Assembly: GCA_024398965.1 (NCBI GenBank)
Contig: JAKSIF010000005.1
Location: 1 to 64,000, forward strand
Direction of reading: 5' to 3'
From: Fibrobacter sp.
Lineage (GTDB): Bacteria; Fibrobacterota; Fibrobacteria; Fibrobacterales; Fibrobacteraceae
Length of the DNA stretch: 64,000 nucleotides
Both the position numbers and the translations under genes were made by a program. Below, piece by piece: positions 15,001 to 21,762 of the stretch (the first letter of the stretch is position 1; each line of letters begins with the position of its first letter). The notes beneath the pieces are model-generated. The model had not been told where the DNA came from and did no database searches. It saw nothing but the letters and a program-made list of their open reading frames with translations.

Positions 15001-18000
15001 ACATCATGGTTCGGCATCTTTGCCGGAAGGCCACTCCATCCGCTGAAGAAATAGCCATCATGAACAACAGACTTTGTTGTCGGCGTAAGAGCAGAACCAT
15101 AAGCAACATTCTCCTTTACATCAAAGGATTCGTTGGCAAAATTTTCGCCAACAATCTTGTAAGTCACAGAGAATTTGTTGACTGTATAAGTTACGATCTT
15201 ATTGACATCGGCGCCAGCCATAGTGCCAGTAATATTTGGCTCATCAGCCGTATAACCTTCAATAACCGGGGATACTACGCTATAATCCTCCCCTACCTTC
15301 AGGAACTTTTCTACGGTAACAGGAGTTTCAACGCCATTCGGCACCTTATAAGTAACAGTAAGCTTTTTGGTATTGGCTTCAAATTCAGCAACATATTCTG
15401 CATCACCTGTCACCACAACCTTGCGATTTTCGACTGCAATCCCGTCGGACCACTGAGTAAAGCGACTGTTTTCAGGAGCCTCCGGCGTAAGAGTAAGTTC
15501 AGTACCATAGGCATACTTACCATCTACAGGATCCTTGTCCGCTGTAGCATTTTTCAAGGTTACCACATACATCGCCGGAGACCATACTGCAGTAAGCAGC
15601 AAGTCACTCGCAGGCATGTTCACAACACTTGCAGGATTCCAGACAAATTCGTAACCAGTCTTTGTCACAGATGCTGGATAATCAATCTTAGCACCATTTG
15701 TAACTTCGCCCTTAGTGTATTCCCCAGAAACAACACCTCCGTCAAAATTCCAGGTCAAGGTGTACTTCACTGCAGTTTCTGCAAACTTTGCAGAGTATTC
15801 CGTAGCACCGGAGATAGCGTCAACAGCAGGTTCCCACCCTTCAAAAACAAAACTCTTTTCTGCAGTTGCAGCCTTTGTCGGCGTAGAGCCAATGTATTCC
15901 GGAGTAGCACCAAAGCGCACCTGAGCGGTATAGAGAACCACATCTTCAGCCTTAAATACAGCTTCATAGACGTTGCGATCGCAGTAAACGTTCACGACGG
16001 TGGAACCATCTGCAGCAATACGCTTCGTTTCGGACTTTGCAGAATTCAAGGTAAAGCCATCACCGCACTTGTCTTCGTATGCAATTACAGATTCAGTCAA
16101 ACCATTTACATCAACAGTCTTTGCTTCATCCAGAGTATATTCGCTTCCGCTGACATTCTGGAAATTATACTTAACCTTATAGGCAACTTCGGCAGGATTC
16201 CAAATTGCAGTATAGGTCACGTTCTTTGCAGGCATTGCTTTATCTACAGCAGGAGACCAGCCAGCAAATTCATAACCAGTCTTAGTTACTTCTGGCGCGC
16301 GCAGTGTGGTCAAATAGGCTACAGGGGTTTCATCAGATGTATAATCCTCCCCAGCAGTTCCCGTAGCAACGCCACCATCAAAATTCCAGGTCAAAACATA
16401 CTTGTTCGCAATAAACCGACCAGCCAATTTCACATCGCCTTCTGGCATTATGAATGACGCCTCTACTGGAACAAAATTTTCACCATTGACTCGTTTCCAT
16501 TGATCAAAGCTATATCCTGCATTTGCATCGGGAGCATTAACCAAGGTATACTTATCCCCTGCAGCCACCTTATCTACACGATACAGACGAAGATTTCCAA
16601 TTTTATCAAAAATGAAATATTCAACGTTAAACTTAGGCTGTTCCTGCCATTTGGCGTAGAAGGTCTTGTCGCCAAAATCCCCCTTCACAATTTCAGTAAC
16701 AGGTTCACCATTAAAATATGGATTATCGTACCAACCTTCAAAGGTAAAGCCAGTCTTAGAAACACCAACAGGCAATGTTACGGCATTTTCCACATTATAG
16801 GTTGTAGAAGCAATTGGAGCAGCACCATTGGTCTCATAAGAAACCGTGTAGTTGATCAGTTCATATTTACCACTAATCACTACAGCTGTAGAAGGCATAC
16901 TGAACTTACCATTGGATACAGTAACCCCACCCTTCGTGACTTTCCAGCCACCAAACTTGTAGCCGTCCTTCTCTGGAACATCAATCAAGTAATGGGGAGC
17001 CTTGGCTTCAACCATCAAAGTCAAATAGTTCGCGGTCTTCCCTGCTGCGCTCGTGGTATCGTATTTCAAGGAATACTTGCCATTTTCACCCCAGTACGGA
17101 TACAAGGTCAAATCCTTGTTTTCTGCATAGGTCGCACCAAGCTCATAAACCTTGTTACCACCAGCTACAGTAGACCACCCACTCTGGGTATAGCCCGCAC
17201 GGGTAAACACATCAGAAGACAAGGTATAATCCGCACCGTGAGCCTTTTCACCAGCAGCCACATTGCCAACAACTCCATCGCCACCGGCAAGGTAGCTGAT
17301 CTTGTAAGTTGCGGCGCGCCACTTGGCATACACAACGACATTGCCAAGTTCATTTTCAGGAATGGAATTTTTTGCAATGGTCTTTTCTTCATCGGCGAAC
17401 CACCCTTCAAAGACAAAGCCATCCTTCACCGCTGGTTCAAAAAGGATTGTTCCATATTCTTCCGTATATACAGAAGGGTTCAGCTTGCTGTTTACACCCC
17501 CATCAAGATGGTAGGTAATCGTGTAGCTAACAGCATTCCACTTGGCGTAGACAGTGGTATTGCCTGTAATTTCAGTTACAAAGCTAAATGGAATATTGTA
17601 GAGGTTGCTTGTATACCAGCCGTCAAAGATATAGCCTGCAGCACTAGGCTCTTCCGGCTTAACAGCCCTGGTCCCAGCCTCCACATTCTGTGCAGGGACA
17701 AAGCCATGGCCACCCATTTCAAAAGTCAATTTATAGAATGTAGACTTGGTTTCTTTCCAGACTGCATAGACAACCTTAGCCACATCTGCAACCCCAAGGT
17801 TAGCCGGCACACCGGCATCGCTTGTCAAAGCCCAGCCCAGGAACTTGTAAGAAGTTCCCTCGTGTTCATAATCCGCTGGGGAAGGTATACTTTCAGAAGA
17901 GATCTTGCTACCAAGGTCAAACTTACGAGTCAGGTCCGTCACAGAACCAGGGAACTTGGCAACTTCGCTATTGATATTAAAGGTGATTGTAAGCTGTTCT

Positions 18001-19145
18001 TTCCATACAGCATAAAGCGTTGTGCCCTTGACAGCATTTCCAAAATCGTTTGATGCTTCAACAGCATTCTTTGTCAAAGCCCAACCAGCAAAGGTAAAGC
18101 CTTCCCTTGTCGGTTTTTCAATGCCAGAAGAATAAATGGAAGCGCCAATGCCAAAACCCTTCACAAGACTAGCACTGCCAGAAGAGAATTTACCGCCATT
18201 GGCATCAAAGGTCGCAGCAACAAGCGTGGTTGACCCACTAAAGGTAATACCGGAGTTTACAATATTTTCGCCAACACTCCATACAGTTCCGTTTACGTTA
18301 CATTTGCCACTGGACCAGGTTCCGCCATTAAGAACACAAACCTTATCTGGAGCATTTACATTTACAGTCAAGCCAGAATAGCTCTTTGTTGCAGCATTAC
18401 CAGAGCCAACAACGCCGCCAACACTACCGCTATTACCGTTATTGTTCAGGGACTTTCCATCGTAAACACTCTGTGTAACAGTACCCTTGTTTTCGCCCAC
18501 TACACCGCCAATCTTGGCAGACTTACCGTTACTTGCAATAGACACTGTGCTAAGGGCATTCTTCACGGAACCCTTAGTCAAATTACCGACAACGCCACCC
18601 ACATCCTGATTGTTACCAGAAGTCGTAATGGAACCGGAAGCGTAAGCCTTATCAATAGAACCGTTATTTTCAATTAAGCCAGCAACAACACCCACATTAA
18701 TCGGATTCAGGGAACTTGCGGCATCACCAGGCTTTGTGGCAGAAATGCTTGCATTTGCCAAAACAATGTTAGAAACAGAACCACCAGAAATAACACCAAA
18801 TAAACCTACGTTCGTCTGGGTTTCAGAGCCAACAATCTTCAGGTTAGAGATAGGATAACCTTGTCCGTTAAAGGAACCGGAATACTTTTTAGAGCCGTTA
18901 CCGATCATCGGGAAGTTGCCAGAGCAACTCATGTCAATTGGTGCCGTAACAACAGCATTGGCACTAGTGGACCCGTCATTCACCACTTTAGCAAAGTCGA
19001 CCATGTCTTGACAAGAGCCAATTTGGTAAACACCATTTACCTTATTCAACGCAGCAGCATTTGACGCGGTAAAAAAGATTACCGCCACAGTAAGAAATAA
19101 ACTGCGTAGCAAATTAAACTTTTCATAACCAGATGCTTTTCTCAT
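1..19145 (-). CDS. giant secreted multi-repeat surface protein (5' part; continues beyond left edge)
   Basis: The frame is open from ATG 19145 to the window edge, giving 6381 codons with no stop; I checked the frame at several distant points (19145, 17321, 12950, 2450, 767). An AGAAGGA-type ribosome site precedes the ATG. Residues 1-31 look like a signal peptide. About residues 33-300 are a GLUG-like beta-helix with recurring GGVVG units. About twenty InlB B-repeats (Flg_new; core GYTFAGWY...VYAKW) follow between roughly 18250 and 11850, spaced about 213 bp in places, mixed with MucBP-like units that continue to about 8800. Five or six unrecognised ~75-80 residue repeats fill about 8750-7150. 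One more InlB repeat lies near 7030-6860. From about 6850 to the edge there are alternating MBG (YGX-type) and Ig-like units. A role as a surface adhesin or matrix protein is inferred from the architecture. The C-terminus, where a sorting or anchoring domain would sit, is outside the window. Confidence 0.93.
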   Translation of the reverse strand, partial: MRKASGYEKFNLLRSLFLTVAVIFFTASNAAALNKVNGVYQIGSCQDMVDFAKVVNDGSTSANAVVTAPIDMSCSGNFPMIGNGSKKYSGSFNGQGYPISNLKIVGSETQTNVGLFGVISGGSVSNIVLANASISATKPGDAASSLNPINVGVVAGLIENNGSIDKAYASGSITTSGNNQDVGGVVGNLTKGSVKNALSTVSIASNGKSAKIGGVVGENKGTVTQSVYDGKSLNNNGNSGSVGGVVGSGNAATKSYSGLTVNVNAPDKVCVLNGGTWSSGKCNVNGTVWSVGENIVNSGITFSGSTTLVAATFDANGGKFSSGSASLVKGFGIGASIYSSGIEKPTREGFTFAGWALTKNAVEASNDFGNAVKGTTLYAVWKEQLTITFNINSEVAKFPGSVTDLTRKFDLGSKISSESIPSPADYEHEGTSYKFLGWALTSDAGVPANLGVADVAKVVYAVWKETKSTFYKLTFEMGGHGFVPAQNVEAGTRAVKPEEPSAAGYIFDGWYTSNLYNIPFSFVTEITGNTTVYAKWNAVSYTITYHLDGGVNSKLNPSVYTEEYGTILFEPAVKDGFVFEGWFADEEKTIAKNSIPENELGNVVVYAKWRAATYKISYLAGGDGVVGNVAAGEKAHGADYTLSSDVFTRAGYTQSGWSTVAGGNKVYELGATYAENKDLTLYPYWGENGKYSLKYDTTSAAGKTANYLTLMVEAKAPHYLIDVPEKDGYKFGGWKVTKGGVTVSNGKFSMPSTAVVISGKYELINYTVSYETNGAAPIASTTYNVENAVTLPVGVSKTGFTFEGWYDNPYFNGEPVTEIVKGDFGDKTFYAKWQEQPKFNVEYFIFDKIGNLRLYRVDKVAAGDKYTLVNAPDANAGYSFDQWKRVNGENFVPVEASFIMPEGDVKLAGRFIANKYVLTWNFDGGVATGTAGEDYTSDETPVAYLTTLRAPEVTKTGYEFAGWSPAVDKAMPAKNVTYTAIWNPAEVAYKVKYNFQNVSGSEYTLDEAKTVDVNGLTESVIAYEDKCGDGFTLNSAKSETKRIAADGSTVVNVYCDRNVYEAVFKAEDVVLYTAQVRFGATPEYIGSTPTKAATAEKSFVFEGWEPAVDAISGATEYSAKFAETAVKYTLTWNFDGGVVSGEYTKGEVTNGAKIDYPASVTKTGYEFVWNPASVVNMPASDLLLTAVWSPAMYVVTLKNATADKDPVDGKYAYGTELTLTPEAPENSRFTQWSDGIAVENRKVVVTGDAEYVAEFEANTKKLTVTYKVPNGVETPVTVEKFLKVGEDYSVVSPVIEGYTADEPNITGTMAGADVNKIVTYTVNKFSVTYKIVGENFANESFDVKENVAYGSALTPTTKSVVHDGYFFSGWSGLPAKMPNHDVVVTGSYSNVEPESYKVTFKNGDVVLQEKTVAVGNETPAYDGAEPTKAATDKYSYSFKGWSPAIAATVTGNAEYVAEFNETLNRYTIIVTGANVTPAAGEDGKYAYGTTLTLTQNIAAPNHFIKWSDGATAENRTVIVTGDVSYTAEGAVNTHVLTITYKTPAGVTAPAKVVKTFEVGEMYSVASPAIEGYTVDRETVSGTMPDADENVTVNYTPKRFAIELVSATATPAAGEDGKYAYGTTLTLTQAVKAPHHFTKWSDGFASESRTVIVTGDATFAADSAINTHILTITYNVPEGATAPAKVVKTFEVGEVYSIPSPSMVGYTADPSAVSGTMDNENVDVTVNYTANSYTITLNTNGGESLENVVAEYGAAVSVPNASRPGYTFAGWVPAAPATMPAENITLTASWTVNQATITFNTNGGNVIQPIVKDCDAAISAPVAPTKKGYVFAGWYSDEALENPFVFNKMPAEDVTVYAKWVGSERTISLNLNGGTLVDGDENPVNAITGPYGNAVPALGSPTKTGYSFAGWYADTRFTKAYTFTTIPMEDIIVYAKWNVDDFTIKFNSNGGSAVADVKQPFNSILKVPTAPTKTGYEFVGWYSDEALNNAYSFATMPAENITVYAKWEIKQYEIAFETNGGTSVEKIVQDYNSAVVKPAEDPSKTGYTFAGWYADSDLKTVYVFNKMPAENITVYAKWKVKQYTITFVSDGSAVSPITQDFGSAIEAPKAPTKVGHTFKDWEPTLPETMPAENISLTATWTVNVYTITYELNGGDGIASSEHPYGSAVTPPTTPTKRGYVFDGWYAEKALVNKYTFSTMPAKPFKLYAKWAPHETTEYKIARYFQNVNDDGYTLDEDKAQVSEGPTGSMTILEPAGFKGYEGFSLNETKSKAVAIAADGSTTVNVYYDRNEYTVTFKSEGVNFQVASFRYGAEPKFVSDRVPEKKADLTSIYNFVGWEPLLPAKMPAENITVNAVFEDGTKVKYQLVWDFDGGVAEGVAGVNYSAGQVTNGARITYPTKVSMEGHTLTSWIPAGVEYMPTKNLTLKAVWTANDYTITLKGATVSVGGIKKDAESCDENGCVYIFPYGTQLSLLADIPENSDEHFVSWKDGSEAKPIYDNPRKVVVKGDATYETSYGTIYETETDKNFHKLTITYVAPEGVTIPMENVYQYVKNGETYSVESPKIEGYTADKPVVSGTMRDQDVSVTVTYNVNKHKIVYKVTGEYFTDKVYTFEREYGKVLRDDSQLAEMTNDKMVEEGHTFGGWESLLPYKMPDEDIEITGSYTRNSYKLQIVYVLKDGPLRGQYTTSGSYEGRIIVVDKEVLFGDSYSHSVNETFTDRNNVEYTIGVSGNKTVDYTVDRMVVAAEHMPAHDVREVVNFTANKSDILAYYEYGSDGSKNKSYKVEGIPNVYKGNDAITKVDSALKRLYYYPPKPTDESLYLDSILVFDKWSINEDRSVFTPTFKYIKRDEKTVQVSYVDANGDTITVDVKIFEGISADQISQMITDAIKKSDPTNAPKSYSDTYYWHEFIGWKKSGDKYVPDYTHHVRELTVKVVYDEDANPEKTTNVTIRRVDLNPDSALAAGHARDPIAVITAYMNANGYAPEKKSDVQYHYSFVVGTNLYSRPDSINGSWISRPDWTKTLRKYPITFKNGKTDLKTIDVDYGTVPVYDGTLPVKESTTEYSYEFDGWDPDLESVSGPFEYVAKFKPVLRKYKLNYAGAVAEPASADSTYDYGTEVILKAAPEEFHHFTRWSDGVTQEERSVTVDEKAVRYEAVSNPDKFILTIVYTTPNEGRKESHEVMAYGETRNFTSSGIDGYRAVPANFTVTMPGKDSSVAVRYEANSYEISLTNASASIGTGVEKEPKSCDEESNTCVYVFDYGTVLTLTPAEMSNHFFTNWKDGVADSPRTVVVTGDAEYEPVYALNYHVLRIVYSTTTGAEAPKTYEKTLDYGTKYSVTSPELEGHTPDKSVIEETLIADAEYAVVYSPKNYPLTIHYKKAKNGVTVAEDHVSEVAYLSNFSVTSPVVDNYTSDSAIVNGVMNSSVGLEITVTYTGTPYKVIAKYIPKYGSEITEEQLVVVTYDDDHSDIEHAINDALESNDPVIVPQKTYTLTEKFTFNKTWTKGDDGKYTPNFKVDSRDTRNVIAVVNGNDYTTVTIPSDEHVTEEEIQASLNKYFEDRSITPIKASTLDIDYKFNSSWILNDNGKYEPNFNESDRPQITVTAVVTSRDAVDKEYTDIYVPEDGSDAEIYAAINRYFDGKNFDGKKIVPIKASTLTENFKFNETWTLAGGKYTPNFDSSVRTQKTVTVVVNNTNQSAKVPADGKIEEIDEAISLKILDTLRIDPKQASSLTHDYRFVIREDVTISHWKEFDDDIYIPVFDSTARAQKYVVAVANGTNDTISVPNDNKVTDAEINTAINHHFSDKKIKPAKASTLDHDYAFTDTWNKNGSVGELDRYLPIFKESDRPQTKVKVQIASTLHENVNVPTDGTVDEIYAAIVREFSDHPQKAEDRDSTYTFACWTPEPDISCNTARTLSGKITNKTTPFIANFKSTVKLTSVVVAYEKNDTTYANGDQVKTIEIHVPDLKTPSKVLAKVKAAADGSKPSKIGYTFNEWNAYTFSPVKVADFNAVHEALPVNGTAPTNIVYLAGWNINQYTITFDCTGGNIDGKNTVVIEQDYNSDVTAPKSPTRTNYSFDGWDTEIPAKIPAENITIRAKWKKNVTAVVLSADPIYTGSAIAPTITVKSVDGNVSEANYVATWDKDGFIDAGTYTVTVRGKENSEYTDTVSVTATYTIKKADPKITVTMAGWTYGEAAKAPVKSTDFGAAEEPTITYAKKGSSDWSADKPVNAGSYVVKASVANTDNYNYAEKTAEFTISQAPIKIALSASEGTYTGLAHVIPTHTVNSTIGEKLDVTSDANAYDASWNDSSFTNVKTYTITVKGKGNYTGTQTLTYVIKPAPVTVTAVANTKVYGVKDPTFTATVKGLVNGESENLISYTLPRDVGENVGTYKINPTGNKDQGNYTVAYVPNDFTITKDEHNTLSVAMEGWVYSGKADKNPVPTFKQPEDGINVKFHAEGEPTYQYKKDGSEVWTDKIPVDAGSYTVKASVKNTNNYSAVEAENTFTIEKFMGNVVTITLNDNWDYDGKTYAPKTSVRFKKSVEPVIQYAVKKAGDEGYVAEKYVDGDWSTTAPVNQGTYVVMATVEDTDNYNGTTATKVYTINRADVAKYATISAMPSVYYDGNKHAPTVTVTEKRGENALVEGEDKDYTVAWDKDGFTDADTYTVTVTGQGNYTGTKTAKYIIEQAPIQIVLTEKNVYNGDKQIPTVTLKNSKHNQVLVTGDAPSVESTDDYVISWSYKYNGKDSTLADEDWFKHAGVYTISVTGKDKSASGTGNYSGTRVTASYTIDYAPVTVTAVANTKVYGDDDPTLTATIADVVENEKEHAAELIKYTVSRAEGENVNKYTITPMGDEIQGNYKVSYKTAEFSITHAPVVVTAEVKEKVYGIADPELTVKIDGLKRNDPESKISYSIVRDKARTSEGEVVGVYTITPSGEASQGNYSVSYVPATLTVTKSPENSIEVSMDGWTFGQTENSPGNFTKPTFDTTIVKFHGENEPVIEYATVTENEGVYSVGSWSTEKPQYVGIYTVRATVAETRNYVGAVDTAIFKIEAAPIQIVMDPTEVLYNKTVQNPSFYVKSEVSGLTLTEGPDDDYTVTWDKAGKSEFKDVAVYTLTVDGVGNYAGRKSQTYEIKKNTPELTVAMEGWFYGETAKEPVVTKSPWVDGDESIVYAVKKSEGSYVDEDWSATKPSSAGTYVVKAIVDATANYEGKFAIDEFTIELASIEIAVSANVVYTAERQAPTLTVKNTKNNEVVMTEGSDYTVEWKNPKGETFAWNAESEFVAAGTYTVSVTGINNYTGTKTTTYIIAPAAIQVAISADVDYTGAVQEPTVTVKSGETVNGGNTVLVENTDYTVSWNKAGKTEFKDAADYVVTVTGMGNYTGEIERTYKIKQAPENAVTITMAGWTYGETAKDPDPNAVFHADGEPSITYAVKKSGDYAESDWSSIKPSTAGTYVVKATVAETANYVGGSATAEFTIAPAAIQIALSENKTYNGLALTPTLTVKSTIDESAVLIAGEDKDYVVTWDKTGFVNAGSYTVTVSGKNNYKGTEIATYTIAKATQNDVTVAMSDWTYGETATSPTVTADFAAESEPSITYAVKKTGDYVESDWSSVKPFTAGTYVVKATVAETSNYVGGSATAEFTIAQAKIPEIALSATGATYNGEEQKPVVTVTFNGNALVAGTDYTIDWGEGNWTDVGTYTVKVTGKGNFSGEQTAEFNINKKAVTITVANASKTYGNEDPEFTGTVVGLVNASDLGIVSYSRSGVGQSAGTYTDSLVVSYTDNSNYAITVKNGTFIIDRAEVTVTADALTKQYNTADPDTLTTEIKGLVNGEARTLIDFTIVREAGENVGTYAVTLTGAENQDNYHVTYVPASFTITQNQTNEVTVAMDGWTYTGSAEKSPVTNATFKAEGEPAITYVKKGTEDWSATVPVNAGTYVVRATVKETANYVGGFATAEFTIAPAAIQIALSENKIYNGLAQTPTLTVKSSINETAVLIASEDKDYVVTWDKTGFVNAGSYTVTVVGQGNYTGTKTATYTIAKATQNDVTVAMSDWTYGETATSPTVTADFAAESEPSITYAVKKTGDYVESDWSSVKPFTAGTYVVKATVAETSNYVGGSATAEFTIAQAKIPEIALSATGATYNGEEQKPVVTVTFNGNALVADADYTIDWGEGAWTNAGTYTVKVKGQGNFSGEQTAEFTIGRKAVTVTAVAAGKVFGTTDPTLTATVEGLVKDETISYTVGRASGENVGIYAITPSGASEQGSYSITYNAADFTITTATIPEITLSADVTYNGTEQKPSVTLTVSDTALVADADYTIDWGEGAWTASGTYTVKVTGKGNFSGEQSAEFTIGKKPVVVSAEAKSKTYGSADPELTVSIVGLVN
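669..1053 (-). repeat. near-identical 385-bp repeat, copy A, inside the giant gene
   Basis: This segment matches 2115-2499 with one visible mismatch over 385 bp. The offset is 1446 bp, exactly 482 codons, so the reading frame is kept. Weaker similarity extends on both sides, to about 531 and 1290. It codes for an MBG/Ig-like unit pair. Confidence 0.92.
2115..2499 (-). repeat. near-identical 385-bp repeat, copy B, inside the giant gene
   Basis: Partner of 669-1053, in direct orientation and the same frame. The near-absence of silent differences, in an array whose other units have diverged, indicates recent duplication or gene conversion. Confidence 0.92.
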
Positions 19146-19233
19146 ACAAGACATCCTTCTAAAGAATATTCTCGAATAAGATAGAAAGCTTCCTTTAATT
19201 CATCAAATCCCCTTTTCTAAAACAACCGCGATA

Positions 19234-19251
19234 TGTAAACCCATATTTACA
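19234..19251. promoter_or_regulatory. inverted repeat upstream of the giant gene
   Basis: TGTAAA and TTTACA arms are separated by 6 bp, about 90 bp upstream of the giant gene's ATG. The position fits an operator or promoter-proximal site. No regulator can be named. Confidence 0.35.
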
Positions 19252-19310
19252 AAGCAAGAAATTCATCATATTTTTACAAGAATTGGAAAAGAAAAGATTC
19301 AAGCATATAA

Positions 19311-19342
19311 AAAAGACCCGACCTTTTAGGCCGAGTCTTTTA
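19311..19342 (-). terminator. terminator downstream of the GH43 gene
   Basis: A 13-bp stem (AAAGAC...GTCTTT with GC-rich top) and 6-nt loop is flanked by A and T runs, about 100 nt past the stop of the GH43 gene. Its symmetry would allow it to act in both directions, although the giant gene on the left is transcribed away from it. Confidence 0.75.
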
Positions 19343-19350
19343 AGTTTGCA

Positions 19351-19428
19351 GCTGATGCTGAGACATTGCTTACGCGAGGCATGGCTCGCAAAAGAGATTG
19401 CTGATGCTGAGACAAGCTCAGCATGACG
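19351..19428. repeat. dispersed GCTGATGCTGAGAC / TCAGCATGAC repeat
   Basis: GCTGATGCTGAGAC occurs twice (19351 and 19400). The second copy runs on into AAGCTCAGCATGACG, which resembles the TCAGAATGAC family found elsewhere in this window. It lies in the 3' untranslated region of the GH43 gene. Confidence 0.6.
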
Positions 19429-19445
19429 TAAGAAGGAATCGCGTT

Positions 19446-21593
19446 TTACTTCACCTTGACGATGTAGTTGCCCTTGGGCAGGTTCGTGAACATCACTTCG
19501 GCGCCAGCGCGATCGCTGCGGACAGCCTTGCGATCCATGATCTGACCCATGGAGTTCAGCAGATATACCTGATGGTTGCCTGCGGTATTCAGGCGGACCT
19601 GATAATCTCCACCAATACGGTTTACTGTATAACGGGCTGCCATAGGAGCAACAGAAGGAGCAATAGCATCAGAAATGCAATTTTCTGCGTAGCCCGGGGC
19701 ATTCGGATCTTCGCAACCTTCACCAACAGGTCCTATAATACTTGAACTGGATTCAGCTTTTTCGCTAGAGCTAGATTCAACCTCTTCTTCGCTGGAACTG
19801 GACTCCGGCTCAACAGGCTTGGGGGCAATAAACATAATGTTACCCACGGCTACTTCGCCAGAAACTCCAGAGGCTGTGAGGAAGAAGTCCTGGACTCCCT
19901 TCTGAGCCTTCATTTCGGAGCATTCAGCAACGGACCAACCGTTTTCGCCAGCCTTAGCTGCACTCAGGTCGCATTCAGAAAGCACTGTTCCAGACTTGGA
20001 ACCCGCACGCAGAGAAAGTTTGCCGGATCCGTCCTTTACCTGAACAGAAACGTTGGTGCTCTTGATGGAATCGGTAACCACGTTTTCAAAGAGGGCATAG
20101 CCACCATCCTTTATGGCAAGCTCATCCTTTTCATTCAAGCGAATACGGATACCGTTATCAAAGCCGTTACCGGGGATGGTATCGCGAATAATGCGGAGGA
20201 AGTCGATGCGGTCCAGCTCTGCAAAATTCTCACCATTGGGAACCGGGCTTACATCAATGAAGTTGCCGCCACGCTTTAGCTTGGCAGGAATCATAGCCAC
20301 AGAAGTTTCTGGGAATTCACCCCAGGCACCTGTTGCAGGAAGTTTCACTTCCTGAGCCTTGCCATTGATAGTCACGCTATGGGTCGCAACTCCAGCACCG
20401 CCGTTGGCATAACGATAGCGAAGCAGGTAATCGCCAGCCTGCATAATGTTCATGGGCAAATGAATCTTGGAACCCTTGGTATTGATGTAGCCAAGGTATT
20501 CATTGCCGGAAGCCTTGGTTCCACGGGTTACGGCCAAGTCGCCAGAAACAGCGCGTGTCAATACGCCGTGTTCAGCTTCGGCACTCAGATAACGTCCAAG
20601 GAAAGGCTGACCCATTTCTGCCCAGTTGTCGTCGGTGAAAACGATGTCGCGGATATGGATGTGGTTGTACTTGTCGCCGGCGTTATCATAGTAATGATGG
20701 ACAAAGCGGACACGATTCAAGTCCTGGAAGGGTTCGCCACCACCCGGGCCAACATAACGTCCGTAACGTTCAAGAACAATGGTTCCACCGCCGGTTGCCA
20801 TATTATAGCCTGCACGATCCTTGTAGGGTCCAGTAATCTGGTCGGCTCGGCCATAAGCAGTCTTGTAAGTAGTCTGCTCGATGTTTGCTCCCTGCTGGCA
20901 GCATTTATCCCAGGCGGTAAAGAGGAAGTATTGACCATTATGTTCGATAAGGCTAGGGCCTTCTTCGGCGCCACCGCTGGCGGAACTGGTACGGCGGGCG
21001 ATATTGTAGACAGTCTTATCATCATTCGCCTGCAAGCCTGTAGTAGGATCCAGCTTGATTAGTTGAATGCCAAGGCCAAAGGATCCGAATGCCATCCAGA
21101 ATTCGCCCTTGGAGGTCTTGATTACATCGGGGTCGATGGCATTATACTTGTCTGTCGCCACCGTATGAAAAACGTGACCGCGATCCTGCCAGCCGTATCC
21201 TTCTGTTCCAGGAACGATGGACTTGGATGCTGTATAGCCGATGGCCGAAGTTCGCTTGCCAAAAACAGAGCCGCAATAATAGGCTCGGAATTCACCGTTC
21301 ATCACATAAAGATCGGGAGCCCACACATCTTCCATGGAGGGGGCGTAAGTGTAAATCCATTGCGGAAACTTGGTCATGGTCTTGCCATGAGCCTTCCAGC
21401 TGTAGGCGTCTTCCGAAGTCCAGAGGGACAGCTGATTGTTGGTTGTCATGAGGGCATAGCCGTCCTCATAGCGGATCATGGTAGGATCATGGCCCGGCTG
21501 CAAGTTATCCTTTGCATACCAGTCGGCAGCAAGTGCAGATGCGGCCCCCATCGCCAACACACCTGCAAACGAAACTAAATTCCTTTTTTTCAT
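19446..21593 (-). CDS. secreted GH43 arabinan endo-1,5-alpha-L-arabinosidase with CBM6-like module
   Basis: Predicted to cleave alpha-1,5-arabinan in plant pectin outside the cell. A signal peptide is followed by a five-bladed GH43 domain. Counting from the upstream ATG at 21605, the general-base Asp lies in GHDPTM (about residue 40), the arabinanase-type WAPD motif is near residue 95, and the acid Glu lies in EEGPSL. A CBM6-like beta-sandwich follows (about 345-475), then a second beta-rich module, a Ser-rich linker (ESSSSEEE-type), and a C-terminal tail ending in LPKGNYIVKVK that resembles type IX-like sorting domains. Three in-frame ATGs (21605, 21599, 21593) are possible. I chose 21593 because MKKRN starts a standard signal peptide; none has a strong ribosome site. 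It stands alone between terminators. Confidence 0.88.
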   Translation of the reverse strand: MKKRNLVSFAGVLAMGAASALAADWYAKDNLQPGHDPTMIRYEDGYALMTTNNQLSLWTSEDAYSWKAHGKTMTKFPQWIYTYAPSMEDVWAPDLYVMNGEFRAYYCGSVFGKRTSAIGYTASKSIVPGTEGYGWQDRGHVFHTVATDKYNAIDPDVIKTSKGEFWMAFGSFGLGIQLIKLDPTTGLQANDDKTVYNIARRTSSASGGAEEGPSLIEHNGQYFLFTAWDKCCQQGANIEQTTYKTAYGRADQITGPYKDRAGYNMATGGGTIVLERYGRYVGPGGGEPFQDLNRVRFVHHYYDNAGDKYNHIHIRDIVFTDDNWAEMGQPFLGRYLSAEAEHGVLTRAVSGDLAVTRGTKASGNEYLGYINTKGSKIHLPMNIMQAGDYLLRYRYANGGAGVATHSVTINGKAQEVKLPATGAWGEFPETSVAMIPAKLKRGGNFIDVSPVPNGENFAELDRIDFLRIIRDTIPGNGFDNGIRIRLNEKDELAIKDGGYALFENVVTDSIKSTNVSVQVKDGSGKLSLRAGSKSGTVLSECDLSAAKAGENGWSVAECSEMKAQKGVQDFFLTASGVSGEVAVGNIMFIAPKPVEPESSSSEEEVESSSSEKAESSSSIIGPVGEGCEDPNAPGYAENCISDAIAPSVAPMAARYTVNRIGGDYQVRLNTAGNHQVYLLNSMGQIMDRKAVRSDRAGAEVMFTNLPKGNYIVKVK

Positions 21594-21762
21594 ACACATA
21601 CCCATAAAGACGTTTTTAACGTACCCAACCTACCCAATATAAATATAAACCCCACAAATAATAAAACGGTCACTTCTTGTCCACATTACCATGGATAAAA
21701 AGTCCACAGTCATCCAACCTTAAAAAACACGCAAAATTTTAAAATTTCAATGCAATTGGCAG

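Noticed and set aside
1554-17518. Many open frames on the plus strand (up to 517 codons) and short minus-strand ones across the giant gene
   Set aside because: They lie opposite or out of frame with the repeat protein. Their products are low-complexity Cys/Arg/Ile-rich shadows of the repeats, with no ribosome sites or domains.
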